In this document: positions 1-8,540 of the stretch, one piece after another
How positions within the stretch are numbered: position 1 is the stretch's first letter
How the letters are laid out: each line of letters opens with the position of its first letter
NCBI RefSeq assembly: GCF_032190635.1
Contig: NZ_JAVLAS010000001.1
Location: 558,001 to 622,000 of the forward strand
Origin: Levilactobacillus zymae
Lineage (GTDB): Bacteria > Bacillota > Bacilli > Lactobacillales > Lactobacillaceae
Reading direction: 5' to 3'
DNA length: 64,000 bases
Made by a program: the position numbers and the translations under genes
Notes under the pieces: generated by a model
Told to the model about the DNA's origin: nothing
The model's database searches: none
What the model saw: only the letters and a program-made list of their open reading frames with translations

Positions 1-1060
1 GGCCATGGTCACACTGGTCTTGCCGTACATCAAGAGTGCCAAGGAAGGGGCCCAACGTTTGGGCGCCTTGCTGGAAAAATACGGTACCGGCGAAAGCAAC
101 AGTATTTCCTTTAACGATAAAAACGAAATCTGGTACCTTGAAACGGCCGGAGGTCACCACTGGGCCGCCATGCGGATTCCGGATGACTGCTACGCCATCG
201 CGCCGAACCAGACGCTGATGCAAGAGATCGATTTGACCGATAGCGCCAACTTCCTTGGGGCCAGTGATTTGACCGACTTTGTGGCGCAACACCACTTGAA
301 CCCCGAACCGGGGCACTTCAACTTCCGTGAAATCTTTGGGACCCACAGCGAAGCCGACGCGTACTACAACACGCCGCGGACCTGGTACGGCCAGAAGCTG
401 TTCAATCCCGAAATTGATCAGGTGCCAACCAGTCAAGACATGCCGTTTACCCGTAAGCCGGCCAAGAAGATTGCTATCGAAGACGTGCAATTCTTCCTGT
501 CGTCGCACTATAACGGCACCGAATACGACCCGTTTGGCACCTACGCCTCGGGCACGGTAAACCAACAGCGCAAGTACCGGCCCATCGCCATGGACCGCAA
601 CCAAGCCTCATCCATCCTGCAGATTCGTAATGGGGTCGACGACGCGCACGCCGCGATTCAGTGGGTGGCGTTAGGGTTCTTCGCCTACAGTCCGTACATG
701 CCGTTCTTCACCAACATCAACGACACGCCGGAAGACTACAAGAACACCACGACCACGGTCTCGACCGACAACGTTTACTGGTTGGAAAAGACCTTATCCG
801 TGATCATCGAACCGCACTTCCACGAGTACGTTGAGGCCATCAACGCCTACCGTGACGCGTGCCAGTCTTACGCCCGCGGGCGGGTAGAAGCTACGGATAA
901 CGCGGTGGCCGATGCCACGGACGTGACCGACTTTCTGACCCGCAGCAACGCCGAAACCGCCGGGGAAATCTCCAAGCGGACCCACGCGCTGTTCGACCAG
1001 CTGGTCAAGCACGGGTTGAACCTGTCCATGACGGCCTGGGAGAAGGGGCAAAACCTGTAA
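1..1060 (+). CDS. C69-family dipeptidase, 3' part (truncated by window edge)
   Basis: The frame is open at the left edge (reading from base 2), so the gene begins outside the window; about 352 codons remain. The protein matches the C-terminal two thirds of lactobacillar C69 (PepD-type) dipeptidases, which are usually about 470 residues: recognisable stretches are GGHHWAAMRIPDD, FNFREIFG and the late segment FFTNIND...VYWLEK. Family members are cytosolic N-terminal-nucleophile hydrolases that split dipeptides in peptide catabolism. The catalytic N-terminal Cys would lie in the missing part, so activity cannot be judged. A strong terminator follows 57 bases after the stop. The family call is by recognition of sequence, not a search. 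Confidence 0.8.
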   Translation, partial: AMVTLVLPYIKSAKEGAQRLGALLEKYGTGESNSISFNDKNEIWYLETAGGHHWAAMRIPDDCYAIAPNQTLMQEIDLTDSANFLGASDLTDFVAQHHLNPEPGHFNFREIFGTHSEADAYYNTPRTWYGQKLFNPEIDQVPTSQDMPFTRKPAKKIAIEDVQFFLSSHYNGTEYDPFGTYASGTVNQQRKYRPIAMDRNQASSILQIRNGVDDAHAAIQWVALGFFAYSPYMPFFTNINDTPEDYKNTTTTVSTDNVYWLEKTLSVIIEPHFHEYVEAINAYRDACQSYARGRVEATDNAVADATDVTDFLTRSNAETAGEISKRTHALFDQLVKHGLNLSMTAWEKGQNL

Positions 1061-1117
1061 TCCGGAGTTAGCCGTTTTAACTTCAGAATCGCGTATGGGA
1101 ACATGATACAATTCTAC

Positions 1118-1160
1118 AAAAACAGGCAGAAAATTCTTTGAGAATTTTCTGCCTGTTTTT
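1118..1160. terminator. Rho-independent terminator after the dipeptidase
   Basis: A perfect 15-bp stem (CAGGCAGAAAATTCT at 1123-1137, its complement at 1141-1155) with a 3-base loop is flanked by AAAAA and TTTTT, so it can act on both strands. Confidence 0.9.
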
Positions 1161-1162
1161 GT

Positions 1163-1462
1163 GGTCTTAGTCGTTAATCCCCAAAATTTGGTCACTAACG
1201 TAACTGACCTACCTGGTGGGGTATTTGGGCGGCTGGCGGGTAAACTGTAGCCAAGATGTGAGATTTTCTTTCCCATCTTTAATTATCAACAAATTTATGA
1301 TACGGGTAATTCAGCGGCTACCATCAGGCTCGGGATTCCCTTGATCATAAGGTTGAGCGGGTCTTCGCGGCAATGCGGGGGCCTTTTATTATTAGTGACT
1401 TTGTGAAATTTAGGATTGACGGCCGATGGTTAATTCGGTGTAATGTTAAGGAGAGAGGGGGA
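1163..1462. other. Intergenic stretch, no gene seen
   Basis: About 300 bases between the dipeptidase terminator and the next small gene. The open frame that runs in from 1373 has no ribosome site at its beginning, while a clear one (AAGGAG at 1448-1453) lies in front of 1463. I see no RNA gene here. Confidence 0.4.
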
Positions 1463-1717
1463 ATGGACGTGGCAGAGGAGTCACACGAACTCAACTATGA
1501 CCATGCAAAACGGGGGGCGCAATTGTTCGTCAATCGGCACGCTAAGGCGCGCGATTTGCGGGCCTTGCGGACCATGATTAACCATCGTTTACGGGGCCGC
1601 CGGGGATGGCACCTAGACACGATTCCCAACGAATCGTTGGTTATATTGGTAGCCGCATCGTTAGCTGCGGTGGTCACCGTGGTGCAGGTCGTCATGTTTT
1701 TGGCGTTAGACGCGTAA
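1463..1717 (+). CDS. Small membrane-anchored protein, unknown function
   Basis: An 84-residue protein. I chose the ATG at 1463 because AAGGAGAG lies about 10 bases upstream; an in-frame extension back to 1373 has no ribosome site. Residues 1-55 are hydrophilic and strongly basic (many R, K and H), and residues 57-84 form one hydrophobic segment ending near the C terminus (SLVILVAASLAAVV...), so this is probably a tail-anchored membrane protein with a cytosolic basic domain. I do not recognise the family. It stands alone between two terminators. Confidence 0.6.
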   Translation: MDVAEESHELNYDHAKRGAQLFVNRHAKARDLRALRTMINHRLRGRRGWHLDTIPNESLVILVAASLAAVVTVVQVVMFLALDA

Positions 1718-1761
1718 TCACTACATAACGGGGATGGTTGGCGCTGGTCAAGCACAACCGA

Positions 1762-1800
1762 AAACGGGGAACCGGCAAATTCTGCCGGTTCCCCGTTTAT
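1762..1800. terminator. Bidirectional terminator
   Basis: A 16-bp perfect stem (AAACGGGGAACCGGCA at 1762-1777, complement at 1783-1798) with a 5-base loop separates two convergent genes. Confidence 0.85.
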
Positions 1801-1807
1801 TTTAGAG

Positions 1808-2812
1808 TTATTGGTCGAGACCGAAGCGTTGCAGGGCTTTGGCGGTATCGACCACGGTGTCTTGGGGTCGATGTTGGGTCCAGCCCAGGTCGTGTTCGGC
1901 CGCTGCCGTGGTGTGGTGGTATTGACGGTTCAACATTGGCACTAACGCCCGCAGACTGGGAACGAAGCGCGCCACGACGCGGGTTCCCCAGTTTGGCAGG
2001 GCGCGCACCTTGATACGGTGTTCGGGGAAGTTGGTCTGAAAGAGACGTTCCACGGCGAGCATCGTCAGGGATTGTGAAGCGGCTAAGTAGCGCTTTCCCT
2101 GAGCCACAGAATTTTCGAAGGCCAGCCGGTGGAGGTGGGCTAAGTCACGAACGTCTGAGACTTCTAAGGACACGTGGGGGACCATTGGGAGCCCCTTAAG
2201 CAACTGTAAGAGGATTCCGTTGGAACTGACGGCCTTGGCGGAAAGAATTGGGCCAAAGATGGCGCCGGGTAAAATCGTGGTCAGTTGCAGGTCGTTGGCA
2301 TTGGCGTAATCCCAAGCGGCCGTTTCGGCGGCGACTTTGGAGATCCGGTACGGGTCCAATTCGGGATTGTTGATATCCGTCCAGAAACTTTCGTCTAGTG
2401 TGGCGGTGCTATCGCTAGACGGCGTGGAGACGGCCTGTGAACTGGTCATCACGATCCGGGTGACGCCGGCGGTCTTGGCGGCCTTCAAAACGGTGAGGGC
2501 ACCATTCTTAGCGACGTTGACCAGTTCGTCGACCGACTCGGTTCCGTTACCCATGGGGGAGGCCACGTGAATCACGCCGTCCGCACCGGTCAAGTTGGCC
2601 ACCCAGTTTCGGTCGCTGGTCAGGTCGGCTTCAAAGCAACTAAATTGGGCCAACTGGTCGGGAGTGACGGCCCCGGCAATCTCGTCGGTTAACGCGGCAG
2701 CCTTGTTTAATGAACGCACGCTGGTGGCCACTTGGTAACCCGCTTGTAAGAATTCAACGATGACCCACCCCGCAACAAAACCGGTTCCCCCGGTCACAAC
2801 AACTTTTTTCAT
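1808..2812 (-). CDS. NAD(P)-dependent epimerase/reductase (extended SDR, dihydroflavonol-4-reductase type)
   Basis: A 334-residue extended short-chain dehydrogenase/reductase. The N terminus carries the Rossmann dinucleotide motif TGGTGFVAG (residues about 8-16), there is an SSQAV strand with the usual catalytic Ser region around residue 125, and the catalytic Tyr-Lys pair is in YRISK near residue 155. Related proteins in lactic acid bacteria reduce aldehydes or ketones with NADPH; the actual substrate is not evident. The ATG is preceded by AGGAAA. The gene diverges from the TetR gene at 2947 and both share a control region with paired operators, so it is the likely target of that regulator. 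Confidence 0.8.
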   Translation of the reverse strand: MKKVVVTGGTGFVAGWVIVEFLQAGYQVATSVRSLNKAAALTDEIAGAVTPDQLAQFSCFEADLTSDRNWVANLTGADGVIHVASPMGNGTESVDELVNVAKNGALTVLKAAKTAGVTRIVMTSSQAVSTPSSDSTATLDESFWTDINNPELDPYRISKVAAETAAWDYANANDLQLTTILPGAIFGPILSAKAVSSNGILLQLLKGLPMVPHVSLEVSDVRDLAHLHRLAFENSVAQGKRYLAASQSLTMLAVERLFQTNFPEHRIKVRALPNWGTRVVARFVPSLRALVPMLNRQYHHTTAAAEHDLGWTQHRPQDTVVDTAKALQRFGLDQ

Positions 2813-2838
2813 GGTTAATTTCCTCGATTCGATTTAAT

Positions 2839-2902
2839 TAGACAAATCAGATATAAATCTGTCTATTTCTTAATTTAGACAAACTATACTATTTTTTGTC
2901 TA
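2839..2902. promoter_or_regulatory. Double TetR-type operator in divergent control region
   Basis: Two identically spaced inverted repeats, TAGACA-N15-TGTCTA, occupy 2839-2865 and 2876-2902. The second one ends just before the extended -10 (TGTTATAAT, 2918-2926) of the TetR gene. The repeats lie between the divergent SDR and TetR genes, so autoregulation plus control of the SDR is the simple reading. Confidence 0.65.
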
Positions 2903-2917
2903 TTCTGTCAAAAGAAA

Positions 2918-2940
2918 TGTTATAATCAATTTTAAGGAGG
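2918..2940 (+). promoter_or_regulatory. Extended -10 promoter and ribosome site of the TetR gene
   Basis: TG-N-TATAAT at 2918-2926 followed by AAGGAGG (2934-2940), six bases before the ATG at 2947. Confidence 0.6.
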
Positions 2941-2946
2941 TGGCCT

Positions 2947-3597
2947 ATGGACCCCAAAGAAACCTTAACCGTTCGGTTGAATCACATTATCTTAAGCCAA
3001 GGATTTCGCCAATTATCAATGGTGGATCTGGCCAAACAGGCCGGCGTTAGTCGGGCCAAACTGTACATCTACTTTAAGAATAAGGACGAGATCGTGGCGG
3101 CGGTGGTTGAACGACGCTTACGTTTTCTGGAAAAGTATCCCGTGCCGGCGCAGGTCACGGCCGCAAACCTGATTCCGACTATCCTCAATGCCCTATTGTT
3201 GATGGGCTCGACCACGACCCAATTTGAACATGAATTGCAGGAGGTCTATCCGCAACAATACCGGCTCTTTATGCAAGCCTCCGACACCTATCATCAGCAA
3301 TTGTTGCTGTATTATCAGGCCGCCCAGGCCCAACACTTGGTTGTGGCCGACGTGCCGGCAGATTATTTATTGTTTCAAAGTCAAGTGGCCGTCCGGGGAA
3401 CCTTGCGGGCGGTTCAGACCGGCCAACTGACGCTGGAACGGGGGGAGGCCTACCTTAAGGTGGGCTTGACCCTCCAATTACGGGCCCAACTGGTAGCTAC
3501 GAACGTGACGATGTCCCCGGCAACCCGGGCGTTCAGCCAGGTGATTCTTAACGAATATTACGATACCTACGCGCGGCGCAAACCGGCAGCGCATTAA
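2947..3597 (+). CDS. TetR/AcrR family transcriptional regulator
   Basis: A 216-residue regulator. The first 55 residues form the TetR DNA-binding domain: the helix-turn-helix reads MVDLAKQAGVSRAKLYIYFK followed by NKDEIV, which is the family's usual junction to helix 4. The remaining 160 residues are the variable ligand-binding and dimerisation region, without a recognised ligand. ATG with AAGGAGG at good spacing. It probably represses itself and the divergent reductase through the two repeats at 2839-2902. Confidence 0.9.
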   Translation: MDPKETLTVRLNHIILSQGFRQLSMVDLAKQAGVSRAKLYIYFKNKDEIVAAVVERRLRFLEKYPVPAQVTAANLIPTILNALLLMGSTTTQFEHELQEVYPQQYRLFMQASDTYHQQLLLYYQAAQAQHLVVADVPADYLLFQSQVAVRGTLRAVQTGQLTLERGEAYLKVGLTLQLRAQLVATNVTMSPATRAFSQVILNEYYDTYARRKPAAH

Positions 3598-3601
3598 CGG
3601 C

Positions 3602-3645
3602 AAAGTGCCCATTACTCCTGAGTTAGGAATAATGGGCACTTTTCG
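3602..3645. terminator. Bidirectional terminator between TetR and copB
   Basis: AAAGTGCCCATT (3602-3613) pairs with AATGGGCACTTT (3631-3642); the apical part is CTCCTGAGTTAGGAA. T run on both strands. Its apex resembles that of other hairpins in this window (see findings). Confidence 0.8.
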
Positions 3646-3657
3646 TTAGGGGAAAAT

Positions 3658-5748
3658 TTAGTTACGCGGTCGTTCCAACCGCAGCGTCATCGCGTTGATG
3701 GCGACGATGATGGTACTGAGTGACATCACGATGGCCCCGACCATGGGGTCCAACATGAAGCCCAAGGGTGCCAGAATCCCGGCAGCCAGGGGGATGGCGA
3801 CCAGGTTATACCCGGCTCCCCACCAGAGGTTTTCGGTCATCTTGCGGTTGGTGGCGTGGGCCAGCTTCAAGAAGGCCACCACGTCTGCGGGATCGCTGGC
3901 GACCAGGATGATGTCGGCGGCTTCCAGGGCCACGTCGGTTCCGGAGCCAATCGCCATGCCGATGTCGGCGCGGGCTAAGCTTGGTGCGTCGTTGACCCCG
4001 TCACCGATAAAGAGGACCTGACCTTGTTTCTGGTACTGGCCGACTAAGCGTTCCTTATCTTCGGGCAATAGGCGCGCTTGCACCTGGTCGATCCCCACGG
4101 CTTGGGCGACTTTGGTGGCCGTTTCCTGGTTATCGCCGGTCAACATGACTGGGGTGATGTCGTGTTGTTTCAGGTAGGTGATTAACTTAGCGGCGGTTGG
4201 TTTGATCTGATCGCCCTGGGCTACCAGGCCTAAGACCTGATCGTCGCCAATCAGGTAACTTAGGGAATTGCCCTCGGCGGCCAGGGTCTTGAACTGGTCG
4301 TGATCGTAAGCTAATTGGTGTTGGTCCAGGTAGGTCACCGCGACTAACCCGTAGGTGGTCCCGGCGATGGTGCCGAATTGCCCCATCCCGGGGACCTGAT
4401 GCGGGTCTTGCGCCGCGGTAACGGTCAACCCGGCGTGTTTAGCGGCGGTCAGGATCCCAGTCGCTAAGGGGTGACTCGACCCGGCTTCCAGGTCGGCCAT
4501 GAGTTGTAAGACGGTCTGGTCGTCGTGGGCGGGCGTCAGGCTGAGTAAATGGTTGACCTTGAACTGACCCTGCGTCAGGGTTCCGGTCTTATCCATCAAG
4601 GCAAACTTCAACGCCTTAACCTGTTCGACGGCGTTGCGATTCCGGATTAACAGCCCATTTTGAGCGGCTAACGCGGTACTGCGGGCGACCACCAGTGGAA
4701 CGGCGAGTCCCAGTGCGTGAGGGCAGGCAATCACGAAGACCGCCACGGTGACGGAGAGGGCGCCGGCCAGATTGGTCAGGTTGAGCCAAACGATGAAGGC
4801 GAGAATCCCTACGAAGAGGGCGGCGTAAAAGAGGTAGCCAGCGACGCGGTCCGCCAGATTTTCGGAGGCGGACTTGGCGTTTTGCGCGTTTTGAATCAGG
4901 GTCATGACCTGAGCCAGGTAGCCGGTCTCTCCGGTGCCGGTCACCTGAGCGGTAAAGGTTCCGGTGCCGTTGACTGAGCCACCGATGACCGAATCACCCA
5001 CGGTCTTCTTGACTGCGGCGGATTCCCCGGTGACCAGGGATTCGTTAACGGCGCTGCTCCCGGTCAGAATGGTCGCGTCGGCCGGGATTTGTTCTCCGGC
5101 GCGCACAACCACCGTTTGTCCGGTTTGGACGTTTACCAAACGAACATCGGTCACGTTCCCGGCGGCGTCCTGGACGTGAGCAACTTGGGGTAAGAGTTTC
5201 CCCAACGCGTCGACGGCTGAGCCCGCATTCATGACGGTGTTCATTTCAATCCAGTGACCCAGTAACATGATGTCGATCAACGTGGCCAGTTCCCAGAAGA
5301 AGTCGGTCACCACCGGCGTCACGTGAAAGAGGTTATTCGCCACGACCGCGTAAATGCTGTAGAGGTAGGCGACCCCGATTCCGAGGGTAATCAGGGTCAT
5401 CATGGCTGGCTTACGGGTGGCTAGTTCGCCTTGAGCCCCGCTGAAGAACGGACCCCCGCCATAGAGAAAGAGCACCGTCCCTAAGACGGCGACCAGCCAA
5501 TCACTGCCCGGAAAAGTCAGCTGAAAGGGCAACCGCATCCCCATCATCGGGGACATCACCAGGATCGGCAGGGTCAGAATTAATGAGATCCAGAACTTAC
5601 GCTTCAGGTTACCCATGTGCATCATGTGGCCGTTGCCCATGGACATCTCACCCATGGTGTGGTCCGAATGAGTCTGACCCATGGGCATGCCGGCCATCTC
5701 GTGGTCGGGCATGGTCATTTGTTTAGATGAATGTTGGTGTTTCGTCAT
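3658..5748 (-). CDS. copB: Copper-translocating P1B-type ATPase
   Basis: A 696-residue CopB-type ATPase that pumps copper ions out of the cytosol with ATP. The N terminus (about residues 1-45) is rich in His and Met, typical of CopB metal-binding tails, and lacks CXXC metal-binding domains. It has the intramembrane ion motif CPH (in IACPHALGL), the phosphorylation site DKTGTLT, and the hinge motif GDGVNDAPSLA near the C terminus; hydrophobic segments match the eight-helix P1B topology. The start overlaps the copY stop by four bases (ATGA), so the two genes are translationally coupled. Expression should follow copper release of CopY. Confidence 0.93.
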   Translation of the reverse strand: MTKHQHSSKQMTMPDHEMAGMPMGQTHSDHTMGEMSMGNGHMMHMGNLKRKFWISLILTLPILVMSPMMGMRLPFQLTFPGSDWLVAVLGTVLFLYGGGPFFSGAQGELATRKPAMMTLITLGIGVAYLYSIYAVVANNLFHVTPVVTDFFWELATLIDIMLLGHWIEMNTVMNAGSAVDALGKLLPQVAHVQDAAGNVTDVRLVNVQTGQTVVVRAGEQIPADATILTGSSAVNESLVTGESAAVKKTVGDSVIGGSVNGTGTFTAQVTGTGETGYLAQVMTLIQNAQNAKSASENLADRVAGYLFYAALFVGILAFIVWLNLTNLAGALSVTVAVFVIACPHALGLAVPLVVARSTALAAQNGLLIRNRNAVEQVKALKFALMDKTGTLTQGQFKVNHLLSLTPAHDDQTVLQLMADLEAGSSHPLATGILTAAKHAGLTVTAAQDPHQVPGMGQFGTIAGTTYGLVAVTYLDQHQLAYDHDQFKTLAAEGNSLSYLIGDDQVLGLVAQGDQIKPTAAKLITYLKQHDITPVMLTGDNQETATKVAQAVGIDQVQARLLPEDKERLVGQYQKQGQVLFIGDGVNDAPSLARADIGMAIGSGTDVALEAADIILVASDPADVVAFLKLAHATNRKMTENLWWGAGYNLVAIPLAAGILAPLGFMLDPMVGAIVMSLSTIIVAINAMTLRLERPRN

Positions 5749-6191
5749 ACATCACAACTCCCTTCACAATCGTCCGGTAGGCAGTCACACGGCACACTGG
5801 CCGGAGCGGTTGGCAATTTTTGTTCTAAATGGGCCATCAGCGTTTCCACGTCACCACGACTGAGGTCGAGTTGGTCGATCACGTGGGCTAAGGCGGTTCC
5901 GCGGTGCATCGCGCACATCTGATTCAGTTCGGTTAACAACGCGGCGTCCATCGCGGCCTGCTCCTTAATCTGGGGCGTATAAATATACTGGCGCCCCTGT
6001 TTGGTAGTGGCCAGTGCGCCCTTCTTGACCAGGCGACCAATCAACGTTTTGATGGTTGGGGCCTTCCAGTCGTGTTGTTTTTCCAATAGTGAAATGATGG
6101 TGCGACTGTCGGCCTGCTTTAAGGTCCAAACGACCCGCATGACCCGCCATTCGGCGTCGGAAATCGTAGCGGTAACTTCAGTGGTTGCCAT
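5745..6191 (-). CDS. copY: CopY/TcrY-family copper-responsive repressor
   Basis: A 148-residue repressor. The N-terminal winged helix of the BlaI/MecI/CopY family covers about residues 8-80. The C terminus ends in CDCLPDDCEGSC, the CxCx4Cx3C cluster through which CopY exchanges Zn(II) for Cu(I) and leaves DNA. I set the start at the ATG at 6191 because AAAGGAG stands eight bases upstream; a GTG further upstream overlaps that ribosome site. First gene of the copY-copB operon, preceded by a perfect cop box. Confidence 0.93.
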   Translation of the reverse strand: MATTEVTATISDAEWRVMRVVWTLKQADSRTIISLLEKQHDWKAPTIKTLIGRLVKKGALATTKQGRQYIYTPQIKEQAAMDAALLTELNQMCAMHRGTALAHVIDQLDLSRGDVETLMAHLEQKLPTAPASVPCDCLPDDCEGSCDV

Positions 6192-6213
6192 AACCCACAC
6201 TCCTTTAATCGAC

Positions 6214-6223
6214 TACAAATGTA
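6214..6223. promoter_or_regulatory. cop box (CopY operator)
   Basis: TACAAATGTA matches the known palindromic CopY site TACANNTGTA exactly. It lies 23 bases upstream of the copY start, downstream of a likely -35 (TTGTCA on the minus strand, 6236-6241). Confidence 0.85.
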
Positions 6224-6404
6224 ATCTTACTTTCTGACAACAGTTTACAGCCCCTGGGCAGGGGTGTCAAGCTAGGCGATGACAGTAATGATAAATATTT
6301 TTCTAATAGGTTAAAATTTCAGCAAGTTTCAATGAATTTACGTTATCCTGAGGTACACTCTGTATAATGAGAAGGAGTTTTTTAGCGAAAGGAGCGTTTG
6401 ACGC

Positions 6405-7673
6405 GTGAAAAGTTTAAAACGCTGGTTAGTTCGGGTCAGTGCCGGGCTAGCCGTCTTGGCAGGATTAGCCCCTGTGCTGCCGGCCCACGCCGCCAGTGGC
6501 GTCTCGAAGGTCCCAGCGCGGGCGGCTTACGTGATGGATGCCCAGAGTGGGCAGGTCCTGTATCAACAAAATGCCAACAAACGGTACCCCATTGCATCAT
6601 TAAGTAAGCTTTTAACGGTGTATTTAACGGTCAAGGCCATTGATAGTGGCAAGATTAATTGGACGGATCAGGTCCCCGTGGATCATAACCTGATTCGGTT
6701 GAGTCATAATTCCGTATTTTCGTCACTCCGAATGAAGAACAGTGACCAGTTTACGGTCAAGGAATTGGTGGTGGCGGCCATGGTGGCTTCGTCCAACAGT
6801 GCGGCTTCGGCGTTAGGTGATTATGTGGCGGGCAGTAACGCCGCCTTCATCGAAGCGATGAACCAGCAATGTCAGGACTGGGGCATCAACGCGCACTTTA
6901 TCAGCTCGTCCGGGTTGGATAATTCCGACCTGAAGAGTTACGGGTACCGGCTTCCCGGTACCGGGGCCACCGAGGAAAACTTGGTTTCGGCCAAGGCCAT
7001 TTCCATTGTGGCCCAGCACCTGTTAGCGGCCGACCCGGCAATTACGCAGATTGCCAGCAAGACCGAAGCCACGGTCAACGGGACCACGATCTATAACGAG
7101 AATAGCTGCTTGCCGGGAAAGTCCCAATATAAAAAAGAAAGCCAGATTGATGGCTTAAAGACCGGCTACACGGAAAACGCTAAACTGTGTTATACGGCGA
7201 CCTTTTGGGTCAACGGGGAACGGATGATTGCGACCATCTTGGGTGGTGATACCACCTTCTCCGCCATGAACAAGTTAATCAAGCAGGTCAAACAAACCTA
7301 CCAGCTCCAGCCCACGGCCCTGAATAGTCGGACCGTTACGCTGGTCAACGGTGCTAAGGTCATGGCGGCCCCGAACACCTCGCAGGTCGGGTCGTGGACC
7401 CAGGGGAATCAGACCGATACCATTACCACCAGTTTTAAGCCCCAACTGACGGCTACCCAGTTGAAAACCGGGCAGGTTCAGACGGGAGAACCGGTGGGGG
7501 AATTGACCGTGGCCGATCAGCAGACGGGCATTACCCAGCACGTGACCTACTACGCGCGCAGTAACGCCACGCTGTTCACCAGCCATCAGGCCTTCCAAAC
7601 GACGACGAGTCAGCCGGCCACGCTGCTAAAGGCGTTGACCGCCCAGACGGCGGTCTTTGCCAGCGGCCTTTGA
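6405..7673 (+). CDS. dacA: Serine-type D-Ala-D-Ala carboxypeptidase (S11, PBP5-like)
   Basis: A 422-residue penicillin-binding protein that trims the terminal D-Ala of peptidoglycan pentapeptides outside the membrane. A signal peptide (residues 1-29, ending PAHA) is followed by the S11 catalytic domain with SxxK (S65-L-S-K68), SxN (in ASSNSAAS, near residue 128) and KTG (in DGLKTGYTE, near residue 250). The last 130 residues match the all-beta PBP5_C region. I see no clear C-terminal amphipathic anchor beyond the final 20 residues. GTG start with GAAAGGAG 10 bases upstream; TATAAT at 6363-6368 may be its -10. Monocistronic, with a strong terminator. Confidence 0.9.
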   Translation: MKSLKRWLVRVSAGLAVLAGLAPVLPAHAASGVSKVPARAAYVMDAQSGQVLYQQNANKRYPIASLSKLLTVYLTVKAIDSGKINWTDQVPVDHNLIRLSHNSVFSSLRMKNSDQFTVKELVVAAMVASSNSAASALGDYVAGSNAAFIEAMNQQCQDWGINAHFISSSGLDNSDLKSYGYRLPGTGATEENLVSAKAISIVAQHLLAADPAITQIASKTEATVNGTTIYNENSCLPGKSQYKKESQIDGLKTGYTENAKLCYTATFWVNGERMIATILGGDTTFSAMNKLIKQVKQTYQLQPTALNSRTVTLVNGAKVMAAPNTSQVGSWTQGNQTDTITTSFKPQLTATQLKTGQVQTGEPVGELTVADQQTGITQHVTYYARSNATLFTSHQAFQTTTSQPATLLKALTAQTAVFASGL

Positions 7674-7740
7674 CGCGGATGGGTGCGCCTGGTACACTAA
7701 TTAACAGCAACATAGAGATAAACCTGTTATAGCGTTGAAG

Positions 7741-7771
7741 AGGAGGACCGTTGTCGCGGTCCTCCTTTTTG
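7741..7771 (+). terminator. Terminator after dacA
   Basis: AGGAGGACCG (7741-7750), loop TTGTCG, CGGTCCTCCT (7757-7766), then TTTTT. Confidence 0.85.
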
Positions 7772-7856
7772 TTGGGTTAAAGGTGGTCGCCGCCAATTGA
7801 TGGCGGCTGGCGTGCATGTTAGAATAAGCTCCATTTGCAATGTGGGGGATGATGAG

Positions 7857-8153
7857 ATGAAGTGGTGGCGAGAACGACAACGGGCATTTGCGACGCAGCT
7901 GGATGAGCGCGAAATGCGCTGGGTTCGTTACCTGCTAATTGGCCTGTTGATTGTTGGAATTGGGCTCGCGGTAGGCCGGCGTACCGAGCTGAGTAGCGGT
8001 GTCGTGGGAGCTTGGATGCTCCTCGTGGGCGATTATTGGGCGATCCGGTTGGCGCAACGGCGGGTGAATTTTCTCCTCGGCCTGTTACTGGGGTACCTGG
8101 GGGCACTGATTGGGGGCCTGAGCTTGCTGTTGGGCTTGGGTTCGCTGTTTTGA
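7857..8153 (+). CDS. Small integral membrane protein, unknown function
   Basis: A 98-residue protein with a basic N-terminal segment (MKWWRERQRAFATQLDERE) followed by three hydrophobic segments (about residues 24-40, 48-62 and 70-98). I preferred the ATG at 7857, preceded by GGGGGATGATGAG, over an in-frame ATG at 7797 that adds a hydrophilic tail and has no ribosome site. I do not recognise the family, and no neighbour gives a functional hint. Confidence 0.55.
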   Translation: MKWWRERQRAFATQLDEREMRWVRYLLIGLLIVGIGLAVGRRTELSSGVVGAWMLLVGDYWAIRLAQRRVNFLLGLLLGYLGALIGGLSLLLGLGSLF

Positions 8154-8176
8154 TCCCAATGCATCATAATGACTAA

Positions 8177-8269
8177 TTACTGCCGAAACATGAAGATTCC
8201 CCGGACGATTTCCCCGCCAATCAGGAGTAACATGACGGTCCAAGAAACGATGGTCAACGTGCTTCCCAT
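8177..8269 (-). CDS. Very small (30-residue) membrane peptide
   Basis: On the minus strand a 30-codon frame starts at 8269 with ATG and a very strong ribosome site (GAGGAGG, seven bases upstream) and ends TAA at 8177. The peptide, beginning MGSTLTIVSW and ending IFMFRQ, is a single hydrophobic helix with a short charged C-terminal part. Its size and shape recall small holin-like or regulatory membrane peptides, but I cannot assign it. Its 3' end is 23 bases from the stop of the convergent gene at 8153. Confidence 0.5.
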   Translation of the reverse strand: MGSTLTIVSWTVMLLLIGGEIVRGIFMFRQ

Positions 8270-8540
8270 GTGAAAGGCCTCCTCGTGAAAATAATAACTA
8301 GCTTTGCCTTTAGTTTAAGCGCGTTCCCGGTACAATGCAATAGGAACCGCTTACAAAAAATAAAACTTAGTCGCGAGTTCGGTATGATATGTAACTAATC
8401 CATCCGACTAATTTCGAGGGTGATTGGTTGTGAGGTGACATTGGTGTCGGTATAGTGAAGACAATCTGAGCGCGGCTACGCAGGGGATGGTAGTTCGGCG
8501 TACAACTGCGCTTAACTCAGTAAGTAGGGGGAGTTTTCTG

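Noticed and set aside
794..1276. A 160-codon open frame on the minus strand over the end of the dipeptidase gene
   Set aside because: It is antisense to a clear gene, runs through the terminator and has no ribosome site; a composition shadow.
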